From NCBI GenBank assembly GCA_035536995.1, contig DATLNB010000007.1, forward strand, positions 22,702-86,701: a DNA stretch of 64,000 bases, written 5' to 3'. Below the pieces are notes generated by a model that saw nothing but the letters and a program-made list of their open reading frames with translations, did no database searches and had not been told where the DNA came from. The stretch is from AV80 sp035536995. Lineage in GTDB: Bacteria > Verrucomicrobiota > Verrucomicrobiia > Chthoniobacterales > UBA10450. The number at the start of each line of letters is the position of its first letter. Within the stretch, counting starts at the first letter, position 1. This document shows positions 52,472 to 59,198 of the stretch, in pieces. The position numbers and the translations under genes are program-made.

Positions 52472-53806
52472 ATGCGCGACAGTTATCTCGACGAATACTT
52501 CACCTTTCTTCGGTTCCCGAGCGTTTCGACCGACGAACAATACCGCGACAAGGTGGCGGGCTGCGCAGAGTGGCTGGTCACTAAATTAAAGAGCATCGGA
52601 CTCGAGACCGAGCTCGTTCGGACAGATCGCCATCCCGTGGTCTGGGCGCGGAACAAACATCAGCCTGGCCGGCGCACCGTCATGATCTACGGACACTACG
52701 ACGTCCAGCCGCCGGACCCGCTGGAGCTGTGGGAATCGCCGCCATTCGAGCCGGTCTTGAAAAATGGTTACGTCTTCGCTCGCGGCGCGACCGACAACAA
52801 GGGCCAGATTCTTTCCCACATTCTCGGCGTTCAGGAAGCGCTCGAGGAACACGGCGATCTCCCGGTTAACCTTCATTTCGTTATTGAAGGCGAAGAAGAA
52901 ATCGGGAGCGGGAACCTGCCAAAGTTTCTTTCCGCAAATCGGGAAGCGTTGAAATGCGACGTGGTGGTGGTTTCGGACACTGGAATGGTTGCAAAAGGTA
53001 TCCCGACCCTGAGCTACGGATTACGCGGCGTGACTGCGCTCGAGATCAAAGTGACGTCGGCAAAGATGGATCTGCATTCCGGAGTTTTTGGCGGGGCGGT
53101 TGCGAATCCGATCACCGCGCTCGCCCGGCTGCTGGCGACGTTGCATGACGCAAACGGCCACATCGCTATTGAAGGTTTTTACGGCAAGGTGAAGCCGCTG
53201 GAAGATTGGGAACGCAAAGCCTGGAAGGCGTTACCAATGGATGGTGACAAGGCGATCCTGGCTGAGACCGGGGCACCGGGTCTGTTTGGCGAAGAAGGTT
53301 ACAGCACTCTCGAACGGATTTGGGGCCGGCCCACGGCCGAGATAAACGGCATCGGCGGCGGTTATCAGGGGATGGGAACGAAAACCGTGATCGCGAGCCA
53401 TGCCATGGCGAAGCTGACCTTCCGCCTCGTGCCGGATCAGGACGGCGACGAAATCCTGGATTTGGCCGAGCAACATTTGAAGAAGCACCTGCCGCCGGGC
53501 GTGACGATGGAGATCACGCGCGGCCACAGCGGGCCGTGGTATCTGACCGATCCGCGATCCGGTTTCGGGGAAGCGGCGCAGCGCGCGTTGCGCTCGGCCT
53601 TCGGGAAGGAGCCGGCCGTGATCCGGGAGGGTGGCAGCATCCCGATTGTGTCCCAATTCCGGAGTATTCTCGGTGTGGAAACGCTCCTCCTCGGATTGGC
53701 GCTCCCGGATTGCCGGGCGCATTCACCGAACGAGAATTTCCCGCTCGAGAATCTGGAAGGCGGTATCCGGCTGAACAAAGCGGTGCTGGCGGAGCTCGCG
53801 AAATAA
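52472..53806 (+). CDS. M20-family dipeptidase (metallopeptidase)
   Basis: The 444-residue cytoplasmic di-zinc peptidase has MIYGHYDVQPPDP with the first ligand His and Asp, RGATDNKGQ with the bridging Asp, EGEEEIGSGNL with the catalytic Glu and ligand Glu, VVSDTGM with the Asp ligand, and AHSPNENFPLEN with the last His. The dimerisation lid domain lies between about residues 190 and 340 (MDLHSGVFGG). It resembles the M20 dipeptidase group related to carnosinase. It is divergent from the permease, so peptide or amino acid use may be linked. Confidence 0.92.
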   Translation: MRDSYLDEYFTFLRFPSVSTDEQYRDKVAGCAEWLVTKLKSIGLETELVRTDRHPVVWARNKHQPGRRTVMIYGHYDVQPPDPLELWESPPFEPVLKNGYVFARGATDNKGQILSHILGVQEALEEHGDLPVNLHFVIEGEEEIGSGNLPKFLSANREALKCDVVVVSDTGMVAKGIPTLSYGLRGVTALEIKVTSAKMDLHSGVFGGAVANPITALARLLATLHDANGHIAIEGFYGKVKPLEDWERKAWKALPMDGDKAILAETGAPGLFGEEGYSTLERIWGRPTAEINGIGGGYQGMGTKTVIASHAMAKLTFRLVPDQDGDEILDLAEQHLKKHLPPGVTMEITRGHSGPWYLTDPRSGFGEAAQRALRSAFGKEPAVIREGGSIPIVSQFRSILGVETLLLGLALPDCRAHSPNENFPLENLEGGIRLNKAVLAELAK

Positions 53807-53823
53807 TCGCGAGATAAACTGTG

Positions 53824-53910
53824 TCATCCCGAGCGAAGCGAAGTCCAGTCGAGGGACCCCGCGGACGGTCGTCCGGCCTTCCGCGGGGTCCCTTCACTGC
53901 GCTGGGGATG
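53824..53910. repeat. TGTCATCCCGAG palindromic repeat supplying the downstream start codon
   Basis: Left arm TCATCCCGAGCGAAG and right arm CTGCGCTGGGGATG are degenerate inverted copies. The core is a perfect 13-bp hairpin: GGGACCCCGCGGA (53853-53865) and TCCGCGGGGTCCC (53880-53892). The right arm ends in GGGGATG, whose ATG (53908) is the predicted start of the next gene. Confidence 0.75.
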
Positions 53911-54942
53911 GCCGTATTGCTTTGCCTGGCACTTCTTGGTGCCCTCCCGATCCGCGCCGCAGCCGAGCAATCGATCGGCGCAAAGCTGAAGAAGATCTTC
54001 AACCCCACGCCGACGCCTGCGGCGCGGAAACGCTCGAAGAAACAAGCGACTGCCGAGAAATCGCCGACGCCAACAGCCTCGCCGGAAAAATCTCCCACGC
54101 CAAAGAAGAAACCGAGCGCGACTCCCAAGCCGTCGGAGACGCCCGAGCCAAGTGCGTCGCCTTCCCCGAAGAAGAAGAAAACGTCTCCGAGCCCCACGCC
54201 GGAAGCTTCACCGTCTGCCTCGGGCAAAAAGAAAAAGCCGAAGAGTCCGCCCACACCGAGTCCGTCTGAATCACCGAGTCCGTCGCCCAGCGCTACCGCG
54301 ACTCCCGAGGAAAGCCCAAGCGCGAGCCCCTCGGGTTCCGGTTCTCCTTCGGCGTCGCCATCTCCGAAGAAGAAGGGCGCGCCGGCCACTATTTCGTCGA
54401 GCGAGATTGCGGGATATGATGGTTATCCTGAGAAGGTCCGGAAGATCCTGGACCTGGCGATCGAGCTCACCACTCGCAATCTCGAATACAAATACGGGTC
54501 GGCCGATCCGGCGAATGGCGGAATGGATTGCTCCGGGTTTGTTTTTTACGTGCTGACCCAGAACGGGCAGCGGGACGTGCCGCGCGACTCAAGCCAGCAA
54601 TACGTCTGGGTGCGAAAGGCTGGGACGTTTCGGGCGGTCAACAGCCGCCGCGACGATAGCTTCGAGCTGGAGGAGCTGGTGCCGGGCGACCTCTTATTCT
54701 GGACCGGCACCTACAGCATTGAGCGTGATCCGCCGATTACGCACGCCATGATATACGTGGGACGCAAGAAGGGGACGAACCAGCGGGTCATGGTGGGGGC
54801 CAGCGATGGACGGACTTACGAGGGGGAATCGCGCTACGGAGTAAGCGTTTTCGACTTCAAACTCCCCCGCGCCCGAAGCAAGACGGATGAAGGGCGGACA
54901 AGCCCGTCGTTCATCGGATACGGGCGCGTGCCGGGATTGTAA
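53908..54942 (+). CDS. NlpC/P60-family cell-wall hydrolase with Pro/Ser/Lys-rich linker
   Basis: The 344-residue exported protein starts MAVLLCLALLGALPIRAAAEQ, a signal peptide. About 120 residues follow that are almost entirely Pro, Ser, Thr, Lys and Ala (SPTPTASPEKSPTPKKKPSA style), probably a wall-spanning linker. The C-terminal NlpC/P60 domain has GGMDCSGFVFYVL with the catalytic Cys, a PRDSSQQY segment, LVPGDLLFW and PITHAMIYVG with the catalytic His. It should cleave peptidoglycan stem peptides. The start ATG lies in a palindromic repeat; an in-frame longer reading is just repeat sequence. Confidence 0.87.
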   Translation: MAVLLCLALLGALPIRAAAEQSIGAKLKKIFNPTPTPAARKRSKKQATAEKSPTPTASPEKSPTPKKKPSATPKPSETPEPSASPSPKKKKTSPSPTPEASPSASGKKKKPKSPPTPSPSESPSPSPSATATPEESPSASPSGSGSPSASPSPKKKGAPATISSSEIAGYDGYPEKVRKILDLAIELTTRNLEYKYGSADPANGGMDCSGFVFYVLTQNGQRDVPRDSSQQYVWVRKAGTFRAVNSRRDDSFELEELVPGDLLFWTGTYSIERDPPITHAMIYVGRKKGTNQRVMVGASDGRTYEGESRYGVSVFDFKLPRARSKTDEGRTSPSFIGYGRVPGL

Positions 54943-54959
54943 CGCGTTCGTCACGACTG

Positions 54960-55045
54960 CTTGTGGCGCCGCCGCTCTGTCGGCGTAATCAGCGATGATC
55001 GGAATCGAATGCGTTAATACGGCGACAGAGCGCCGTCGCTGCAAG
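54960..55045. repeat. Palindromic intergenic element with CTCTGTCG arms
   Basis: The 23-base ends (54960-54982 and 55023-55045) are inverted copies matching at 19 positions, with the perfect inner part GCTCTGTCG/CGACAGAGC. It lies between the convergent NlpC/P60 gene and the small membrane-protein gene and may end both transcripts. Confidence 0.65.
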
Positions 55046-55048
55046 AGA

Positions 55049-55222
55049 CTAAGGCGGCGGTGTAGAGATCGTCGCTCCTGAAGTGGCTGGCGGAGGTTGA
55101 ACGCTTTCTTCCAAATCGCGGTGGTGTTTGATCCAGGCTATGGCGACGAGGAAGAGGATAAGGACGATGACCACACGCTGTTCCGGTTGCGTCAGAACAA
55201 ACAGCTTCAGCAACCGTTTCAT
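55049..55222 (-). CDS. Small single-span membrane protein coupled to queC
   Basis: The 57-residue product MKRLLKLFVLTQPEQRVVIV continues into one hydrophobic span (VLILFLVAIAWI) and a polar Pro/Thr-rich tail. Its ATG shares ATGA with the queC stop, so it is translationally coupled. I recognise no family. A role in queuosine metabolism is not implied by its sequence; it may be a small membrane protein of a competence or secretion type. Confidence 0.6.
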   Translation of the reverse strand: MKRLLKLFVLTQPEQRVVIVLILFLVAIAWIKHHRDLEESVQPPPATSGATISTPPP

Positions 55223-55899
55223 CTGGTCGCGTAACGAATCGGATCGGTCAGGCCGGCCTCGAGAAATCCAGCGAGGCGTAAACGGCACGAATCGCATTCT
55301 CCACAGGCGAGCCCGGTAACTGTTGGATCGTAGCAGCTGTGGGTCAGCGAAAAATCGACGCCGAGCCCGGCACCCCGGCGAATGATCTCGGCTTTCGACA
55401 TCGAAAGCAGAGGCGCGTGAACGCGAAACCGCGAGCCTTCGATGCCGGTCTTGGTCGCAAGATTCGCCATGTTCTCAAAGGCCGCGATGAATTCGGGACG
55501 GCAATCGGGATAACCACTGTAATCGATCGCGTTCGCCCCGATGAAAATGTCGGTCGCGCCGAGGAGTTCGCTCCAGGCGAGCGCGTAGGAGAGAAAGATC
55601 GTGTTGCGGGCCGGGACGTACGTCACCGGAATCTCGGCCGGATCGTCCGGCCGATTTTTCGGCACGGCTATTTCATCGGTCAGAGCTGACCCGCCGAAAG
55701 CACGCAGGTCGATGACGACGGTTCGATGTTCTCGAGCACCGAGCGCGGCGGCGACGCGCCCGGCGGCTGCAAGCTCGAGCCGATGACGCTGGCCATAATC
55801 GAAAGAGAGCGCATGGACGTCGAAACCGCCCCGTTTCGCCACGGCGAGCGTCGTTGCTGAGTCGAGGCCGCCGCTCAGCAGGACGACGGCGCGTTTCAT
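55219..55899 (-). CDS. queC: 7-cyano-7-deazaguanine synthase
   Basis: QueC converts 7-carboxy-7-deazaguanine to preQ0, using ATP and ammonia, in queuosine biosynthesis. The N-terminal PP-loop is VVLLSGGLDSATTLA, followed by LSFDYGQRHRLEL, YVPARNTIFLSYA and GANAIDYSGYPDCRPEF. The C-terminal zinc site is HSCYD...CGECDSCRLR. The 226-residue length is normal. The start is the ATG at 55899. It follows queF by about 75 bases with a strong hairpin between them. Confidence 0.95.
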   Translation of the reverse strand: MKRAVVLLSGGLDSATTLAVAKRGGFDVHALSFDYGQRHRLELAAAGRVAAALGAREHRTVVIDLRAFGGSALTDEIAVPKNRPDDPAEIPVTYVPARNTIFLSYALAWSELLGATDIFIGANAIDYSGYPDCRPEFIAAFENMANLATKTGIEGSRFRVHAPLLSMSKAEIIRRGAGLGVDFSLTHSCYDPTVTGLACGECDSCRLRLAGFLEAGLTDPIRYATR

Positions 55900-55953
55900 C
55901 CGATGGCGGGGACGGCGCACTCCGCCGTGCGAGAGATCTCGATGACCGGCGGC

Positions 55954-55974
55954 GGACGCCGCAGCGCGGCGTCC
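55954..55974 (-). promoter_or_regulatory. Perfect 9-bp hairpin directly after the queF stop
   Basis: GGACGCCGC-AGC-GCGGCGTCC forms a nine-base-pair stem with a three-base loop abutting the queF stop codon. No T-run follows on the minus strand, so it is more likely an mRNA-processing or attenuating hairpin, or another dispersed repeat, than a factor-independent terminator. Confidence 0.45.
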
Positions 55975-56385
55975 CTACCTTTCATACTCGGCTCGAACGG
56001 TTAGTGCGATTCCGCCGCGGGCGGAAAACTGCGCCGTGACAGTCGCTTCACTCGGCCGGCAGGCGCGGACGAAGTCGTCCAGGATACGGTTGGTCACAGC
56101 TTCATTGAAGGCGCGCACGTTCCGATAGGATCCGAGATAGAACTTCAACGACTTGCTTTCGACGCAAAGTTTCGCCGGGACGTACTCGATCGTGAGCTGG
56201 GCAAAATCCATCTGGCCGGTAACCGGACAGAGGGAAGTGAAATCGGCGGTTTCAAAGCGGATGCGATAAGCACGCCGCGCCGGGTTCTGAAAAGTCTCCA
56301 GGGTTGCCTCGTCGGGCGATGCCGGCAGTTTCGCCTCGCTCCGGCCGAGCAAGGTCAGGTCTGGCTTCTTCTCTCGTTTCGCCAC
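55975..56385 (-). CDS. queF: NADPH-dependent 7-cyano-7-deazaguanine reductase
   Basis: QueF reduces preQ0 to preQ1 with NADPH. The 136-residue single-domain type has the catalytic cysteine in FTSLCPVTGQMDF and the family motif VESKSLKFYLGSYRN. FNEAVTNRILDDFV and QFSARGGI follow. Its partner queC lies just downstream on the same strand, giving two steps of the queuosine pathway. Confidence 0.94.
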   Translation of the reverse strand: MAKREKKPDLTLLGRSEAKLPASPDEATLETFQNPARRAYRIRFETADFTSLCPVTGQMDFAQLTIEYVPAKLCVESKSLKFYLGSYRNVRAFNEAVTNRILDDFVRACRPSEATVTAQFSARGGIALTVRAEYER

Positions 56386-56431
56386 GCCTCAGTAAACCTG
56401 CGTCCCGACGTCCGTTCAATCCGATTTCGGT

Positions 56432-57286
56432 TCAATCCGGATGGCGCAGCATCGGATCCGCCAGAGCTTTCTCGCGGTCGCCCGGCTTATTGTAGTTCCA
56501 ATACGCGACTTTCAGGCTCCGCTTCATTTTCAAACGGCTGCCATCGGCTGCGTTCCATTGCCGGAGGAGATGCGGGAAATCGCCATCGAGGATGAAGTGG
56601 TCAACTCCGCTCGCGTGTTCAACCGCGACGTCGATCTCGCGCTCAGTCCCCTTGAAGGAAAGCTTTGCCGGTTTGAAGGCAAACGTATCCTTTTTTGAAT
56701 TGATGATGCTGCCAGCTAACTGGATCTCGATTGGCGCACTTGGCTTCTGGAAGTCGAGGGTTCGAACGAGCCACGGCAATTCGTCGTAGAAATAACCGTT
56801 CGCAGGCCCCGCGATGTTCTCTTTGCCCGCGGCCATCTGGTCCCAATAAGTCCGGTATTCATAAGCGATCTTGTCCGTCTCCCGGCGTGCTTCCTTGAAA
56901 GTGTTCCCGCAACTGTCGTTGCTCGTGAAAGAAAACTTCAGGAGCTGTGCATTATCGACGCGCCAGAAGTTCGAATGCATTTGCTGGTAAAGGTAAAGGC
57001 CTGTCGGCACATGGAGAATTTGATTGAGCTTCAGGACCTGGATCGCTCCAGGGGCATTCGGGTTCTCCGGCTTTACCAGCTGTTTTGGATCGAAGGGCTC
57101 ACGCACCAGGATGTGCAGGACTTCGGTGGGGCGCGGAACGCCGTAACGCGTGATCTGAGCGTCATAAATATTAAACTCCGCTTTGCCGTCGCCCCAGTAG
57201 CTGTCGTTTTGGAGCAGAAGCGGTGAAAATTGTCCAAAGGCCTGGCTGGCGAAAACGAAAAGGCAGAGCAGTGGCAAACGCACCAT
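56432..57286 (-). CDS. Hypothetical secreted protein
   Basis: The 284-residue protein has a signal peptide (MVRLPLLCLFVFASQAFGQ). The mature part is strand-rich with conserved-looking segments YWGDGKAEFNIYDAQITRYG, YLYQQMHSNFWRV and AYWNYNKPGDREKAL. No membrane span follows. The fold may be a beta-barrel-like lipid- or sugar-binding domain, but I cannot assign a family. It begins 21 bases from the divergent gene at 57308, so at least one promoter must lie inside a coding region. Confidence 0.7.
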   Translation of the reverse strand: MVRLPLLCLFVFASQAFGQFSPLLLQNDSYWGDGKAEFNIYDAQITRYGVPRPTEVLHILVREPFDPKQLVKPENPNAPGAIQVLKLNQILHVPTGLYLYQQMHSNFWRVDNAQLLKFSFTSNDSCGNTFKEARRETDKIAYEYRTYWDQMAAGKENIAGPANGYFYDELPWLVRTLDFQKPSAPIEIQLAGSIINSKKDTFAFKPAKLSFKGTEREIDVAVEHASGVDHFILDGDFPHLLRQWNAADGSRLKMKRSLKVAYWNYNKPGDREKALADPMLRHPD

Positions 57287-57307
57287 GGTGTGTCACTATT
57301 CCGCCCA

Positions 57308-57709
57308 ATGCCGCAGGATCAAGATCAGGATCAGGAGAAGGGGACCGCGACCGGGGTCGCTAATCCCGGCGTGATCGATGTGTTCGCCTTTGATTCGAGC
57401 ACTGGCGAAATCGTTCTCGCCATGAACGAGCCGCGCCCGTGGGATGGTTCGGATGACCGGCTCCATGAGCTCCAGGAAAAGTTCAACGCCTACGCTTCCT
57501 TTTTGCTCGATGGGGAAATGGCGGCGACCCACCCGGAGCTCGCCGGAAAACCGGCCCGGATCGAATTGCGTTGCGACGAAATGCCGGACGAACGAGCGCT
57601 CGGCTTGTTGCAACTGATCCACGACCAGCTTGGGCTCCAGGAGATCAAGATGGAGGTCATCGTCGGCCAGCAGGGATGCGGCGACCATTGCTCCTGTCAC
57701 GGCGCCTGA
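57308..57709 (+). CDS. DUF6572-like small protein with repeat-derived N-terminus
   Basis: The 133-residue protein has GVIDVFAFDSSTGEIVLAMN, then RPWDGSDDRLHELQEKFNAYASFLLDG, matching what I recall of DUF6572 (the W.......L..LQEK.NAY pattern). It ends with a Cys/His cluster, GCGDHCSCHG. The first residues MPQDQDQDQEKG are encoded by a GATCAGGATC-type repeat also seen at 61661. The true start may be the GTG at 57371. Function unknown. It is 68 bases upstream of hprK on the same strand. Confidence 0.65.
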   Translation: MPQDQDQDQEKGTATGVANPGVIDVFAFDSSTGEIVLAMNEPRPWDGSDDRLHELQEKFNAYASFLLDGEMAATHPELAGKPARIELRCDEMPDERALGLLQLIHDQLGLQEIKMEVIVGQQGCGDHCSCHGA

Positions 57710-57777
57710 GTTGTTTGTTTCCCCCAGTGAGTTCGAAAGTGGAAATTGGGTTCTTTCCGCGATAAAAGAGAAGCGCG

Positions 57778-58773
57778 ATGGCGGACAAACCGGTAACGCA
57801 GGCGATCACTTCCGGAAGCGACCTGCGCAAGAATATTCCGGTGGTCACCGTGGAGAGCTTCTTCGCCGCGCATGGCGAAAAGCTTCAGCTGAAGCTGGAA
57901 GGCAAGCGGGTAGGGTTCCATCGGAAAATCCGGGAACCTACGATCAACCGGCCCGGCCTGGCCCTGTCCGGGTTCTACAGTTATTTCGCGGACAAACGTG
58001 TGCAGGTTTTCGGGGCGGCGGAGCAGTCCTACCTCCAGAGTCTGTCGCGCCGACAACGGATTCTGCGATTCACCCGCCTTTGCGAACAAAAGATTCCGTG
58101 TGTCGTGACTTCGCGCGGAGCGCATCTCGACTCCGACCTGCTGAGGGTGGCCGAGGAGCTGGAGGTGGCGGTCTTTCGGACACCGTTGGTGACGATGCGT
58201 TTCATCAACGCCGCGACGATCGCCATGGAAGTGGATTTTTCGCCGACCGTGACCGAGTTCGGCAGCATGGTGGACATCCTTGGCGTGGGGGTATTGATCC
58301 GTGGCCAAAGCGGGATCGGCAAGAGCGAGTGCGTTCTTGGATTGATCGAGCGGGGCTACAGCCTGGTGGCGGACGATGTCACGCGGGTGAAATCCTTCGA
58401 AGGCCGGGAGCTGGTGGCGACGGCGCCCGACCTGACCCGCTACCATATGGAGGTGCGCGGCATCGGCATCATCAACGTGGCCTCCATCTTTGGCATCGGC
58501 AGCATCCGGATCGAGAAGCGACTCGACATGGTGGTGACCCTGCAGGATTGGCAGGAGCTGGAGGAAGTGGACCGGATCGGGCTCGACCAGGAATTTTACG
58601 AGATCCTGAAGCTGAAAGTGCCCCACGTGACCATCCCCGTCCGGCCCGGACGCGACATCGCGCGATTGATCGAGGTTGCAGCCATGGACCAAAAGTTGAA
58701 AGGTCTGGGACGGAACAGCGCCGTGGAATTCAATACGAAGCTACTCAACCTGATGGAAACGAAGGAAACCTAA
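57778..58773 (+). CDS. hprK: HPr kinase/phosphorylase
   Basis: The bifunctional enzyme phosphorylates or dephosphorylates Ser46 of HPr. The N-terminal domain (about 130 residues) precedes a catalytic P-loop GQSGIGKSECVLGLIERGY. VADDVTRV and the HprK signature ELRGIGIINVASIFG-type region (here EVRGIGIINVASIFGIGSIR) follow, then LEEVDRIGLDQEFYEI and VPVRPGRDIARLIEVAA (IPVRPGRD). The 331-residue length is slightly long. Its stop shares one base with the ptsH start (TAATG). Confidence 0.95.
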   Translation: MADKPVTQAITSGSDLRKNIPVVTVESFFAAHGEKLQLKLEGKRVGFHRKIREPTINRPGLALSGFYSYFADKRVQVFGAAEQSYLQSLSRRQRILRFTRLCEQKIPCVVTSRGAHLDSDLLRVAEELEVAVFRTPLVTMRFINAATIAMEVDFSPTVTEFGSMVDILGVGVLIRGQSGIGKSECVLGLIERGYSLVADDVTRVKSFEGRELVATAPDLTRYHMEVRGIGIINVASIFGIGSIRIEKRLDMVVTLQDWQELEEVDRIGLDQEFYEILKLKVPHVTIPVRPGRDIARLIEVAAMDQKLKGLGRNSAVEFNTKLLNLMETKET

Positions 58774-59078
58774 TGGGGCTTTTGAACCGGAGATCGGGGG
58801 GACCCACGCAGAAACTGGAAAAGGAAGTTACGATCATCAATCGTCTGGGCCTTCATGCCCGGCCGGCGGCGATGTTCGTTCGGATCGCCAGCCGTTACCG
58901 CTCCGAGGTCTGGGTGGAAAAGGAAGGCGAGCAGATCAACGGCAAAAGCATCATGGGCCTAATGATGCTCGCGGCGGGTCAGGGTTCGAAGCTTCTTATC
59001 CGGTGCGAAGGCGCCGACGCCGACAAGGCGATGGAGGAGCTCGAGCAGCTGATCCAGCAGAAGTTCAACGAGGATTAG
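58773..59078 (+). CDS. ptsH: Phosphocarrier protein HPr
   Basis: The 101-residue HPr has the phosphorylation site LGLHARPAAMFVRIASRY (His near residue 27) and the regulatory serine in GKSIMGLMMLAAGQGS, the substrate of the adjacent HprK. About 13 extra N-terminal residues (MGLLNRRSGGPTQ) precede the normal start. The overlap with hprK (TAATG) couples them. A very long open frame covering hprK in this frame is not a real gene. Confidence 0.94.
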   Translation: MGLLNRRSGGPTQKLEKEVTIINRLGLHARPAAMFVRIASRYRSEVWVEKEGEQINGKSIMGLMMLAAGQGSKLLIRCEGADADKAMEELEQLIQQKFNED

Positions 59079-59085
59079 GCGGACA

Positions 59086-59164
59086 ATGGAGTATTGGAGC
59101 GATGGAGTGATGGAGTAGTGGGAAAAGTTTGTCTTTCCATTACTCCACTACTCCAACACTCCAT
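59086..59164. repeat. ATGGAGT(A/G)TTGGAG inverted repeat between ptsH and ptsI
   Basis: The left arm (59086-59113) and right arm (59137-59164) are 28-base inverted copies with five mismatches, several of them G-U compatible in RNA. The unit TGGAGTRNTGGAG is internally repeated. It should form a strong hairpin within the PTS operon transcript and could attenuate ptsI expression. Confidence 0.7.
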
Positions 59165-59198
59165 TCCCCCGCCTTGACATTCGCGTTACTCTCTCTTG

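Noticed and set aside
53821..53907. N-terminal extension of the NlpC/P60 protein
   Set aside because: The translated segment is palindromic repeat sequence placed ahead of a normal signal peptide.
57630..59078. A 482-codon plus-strand open frame covering hprK in another frame and ending with HPr
   Set aside because: Only the last 101 codons encode HPr. The rest is the +1 frame of hprK, which has clear HprK motifs; high GC leaves the frame open.
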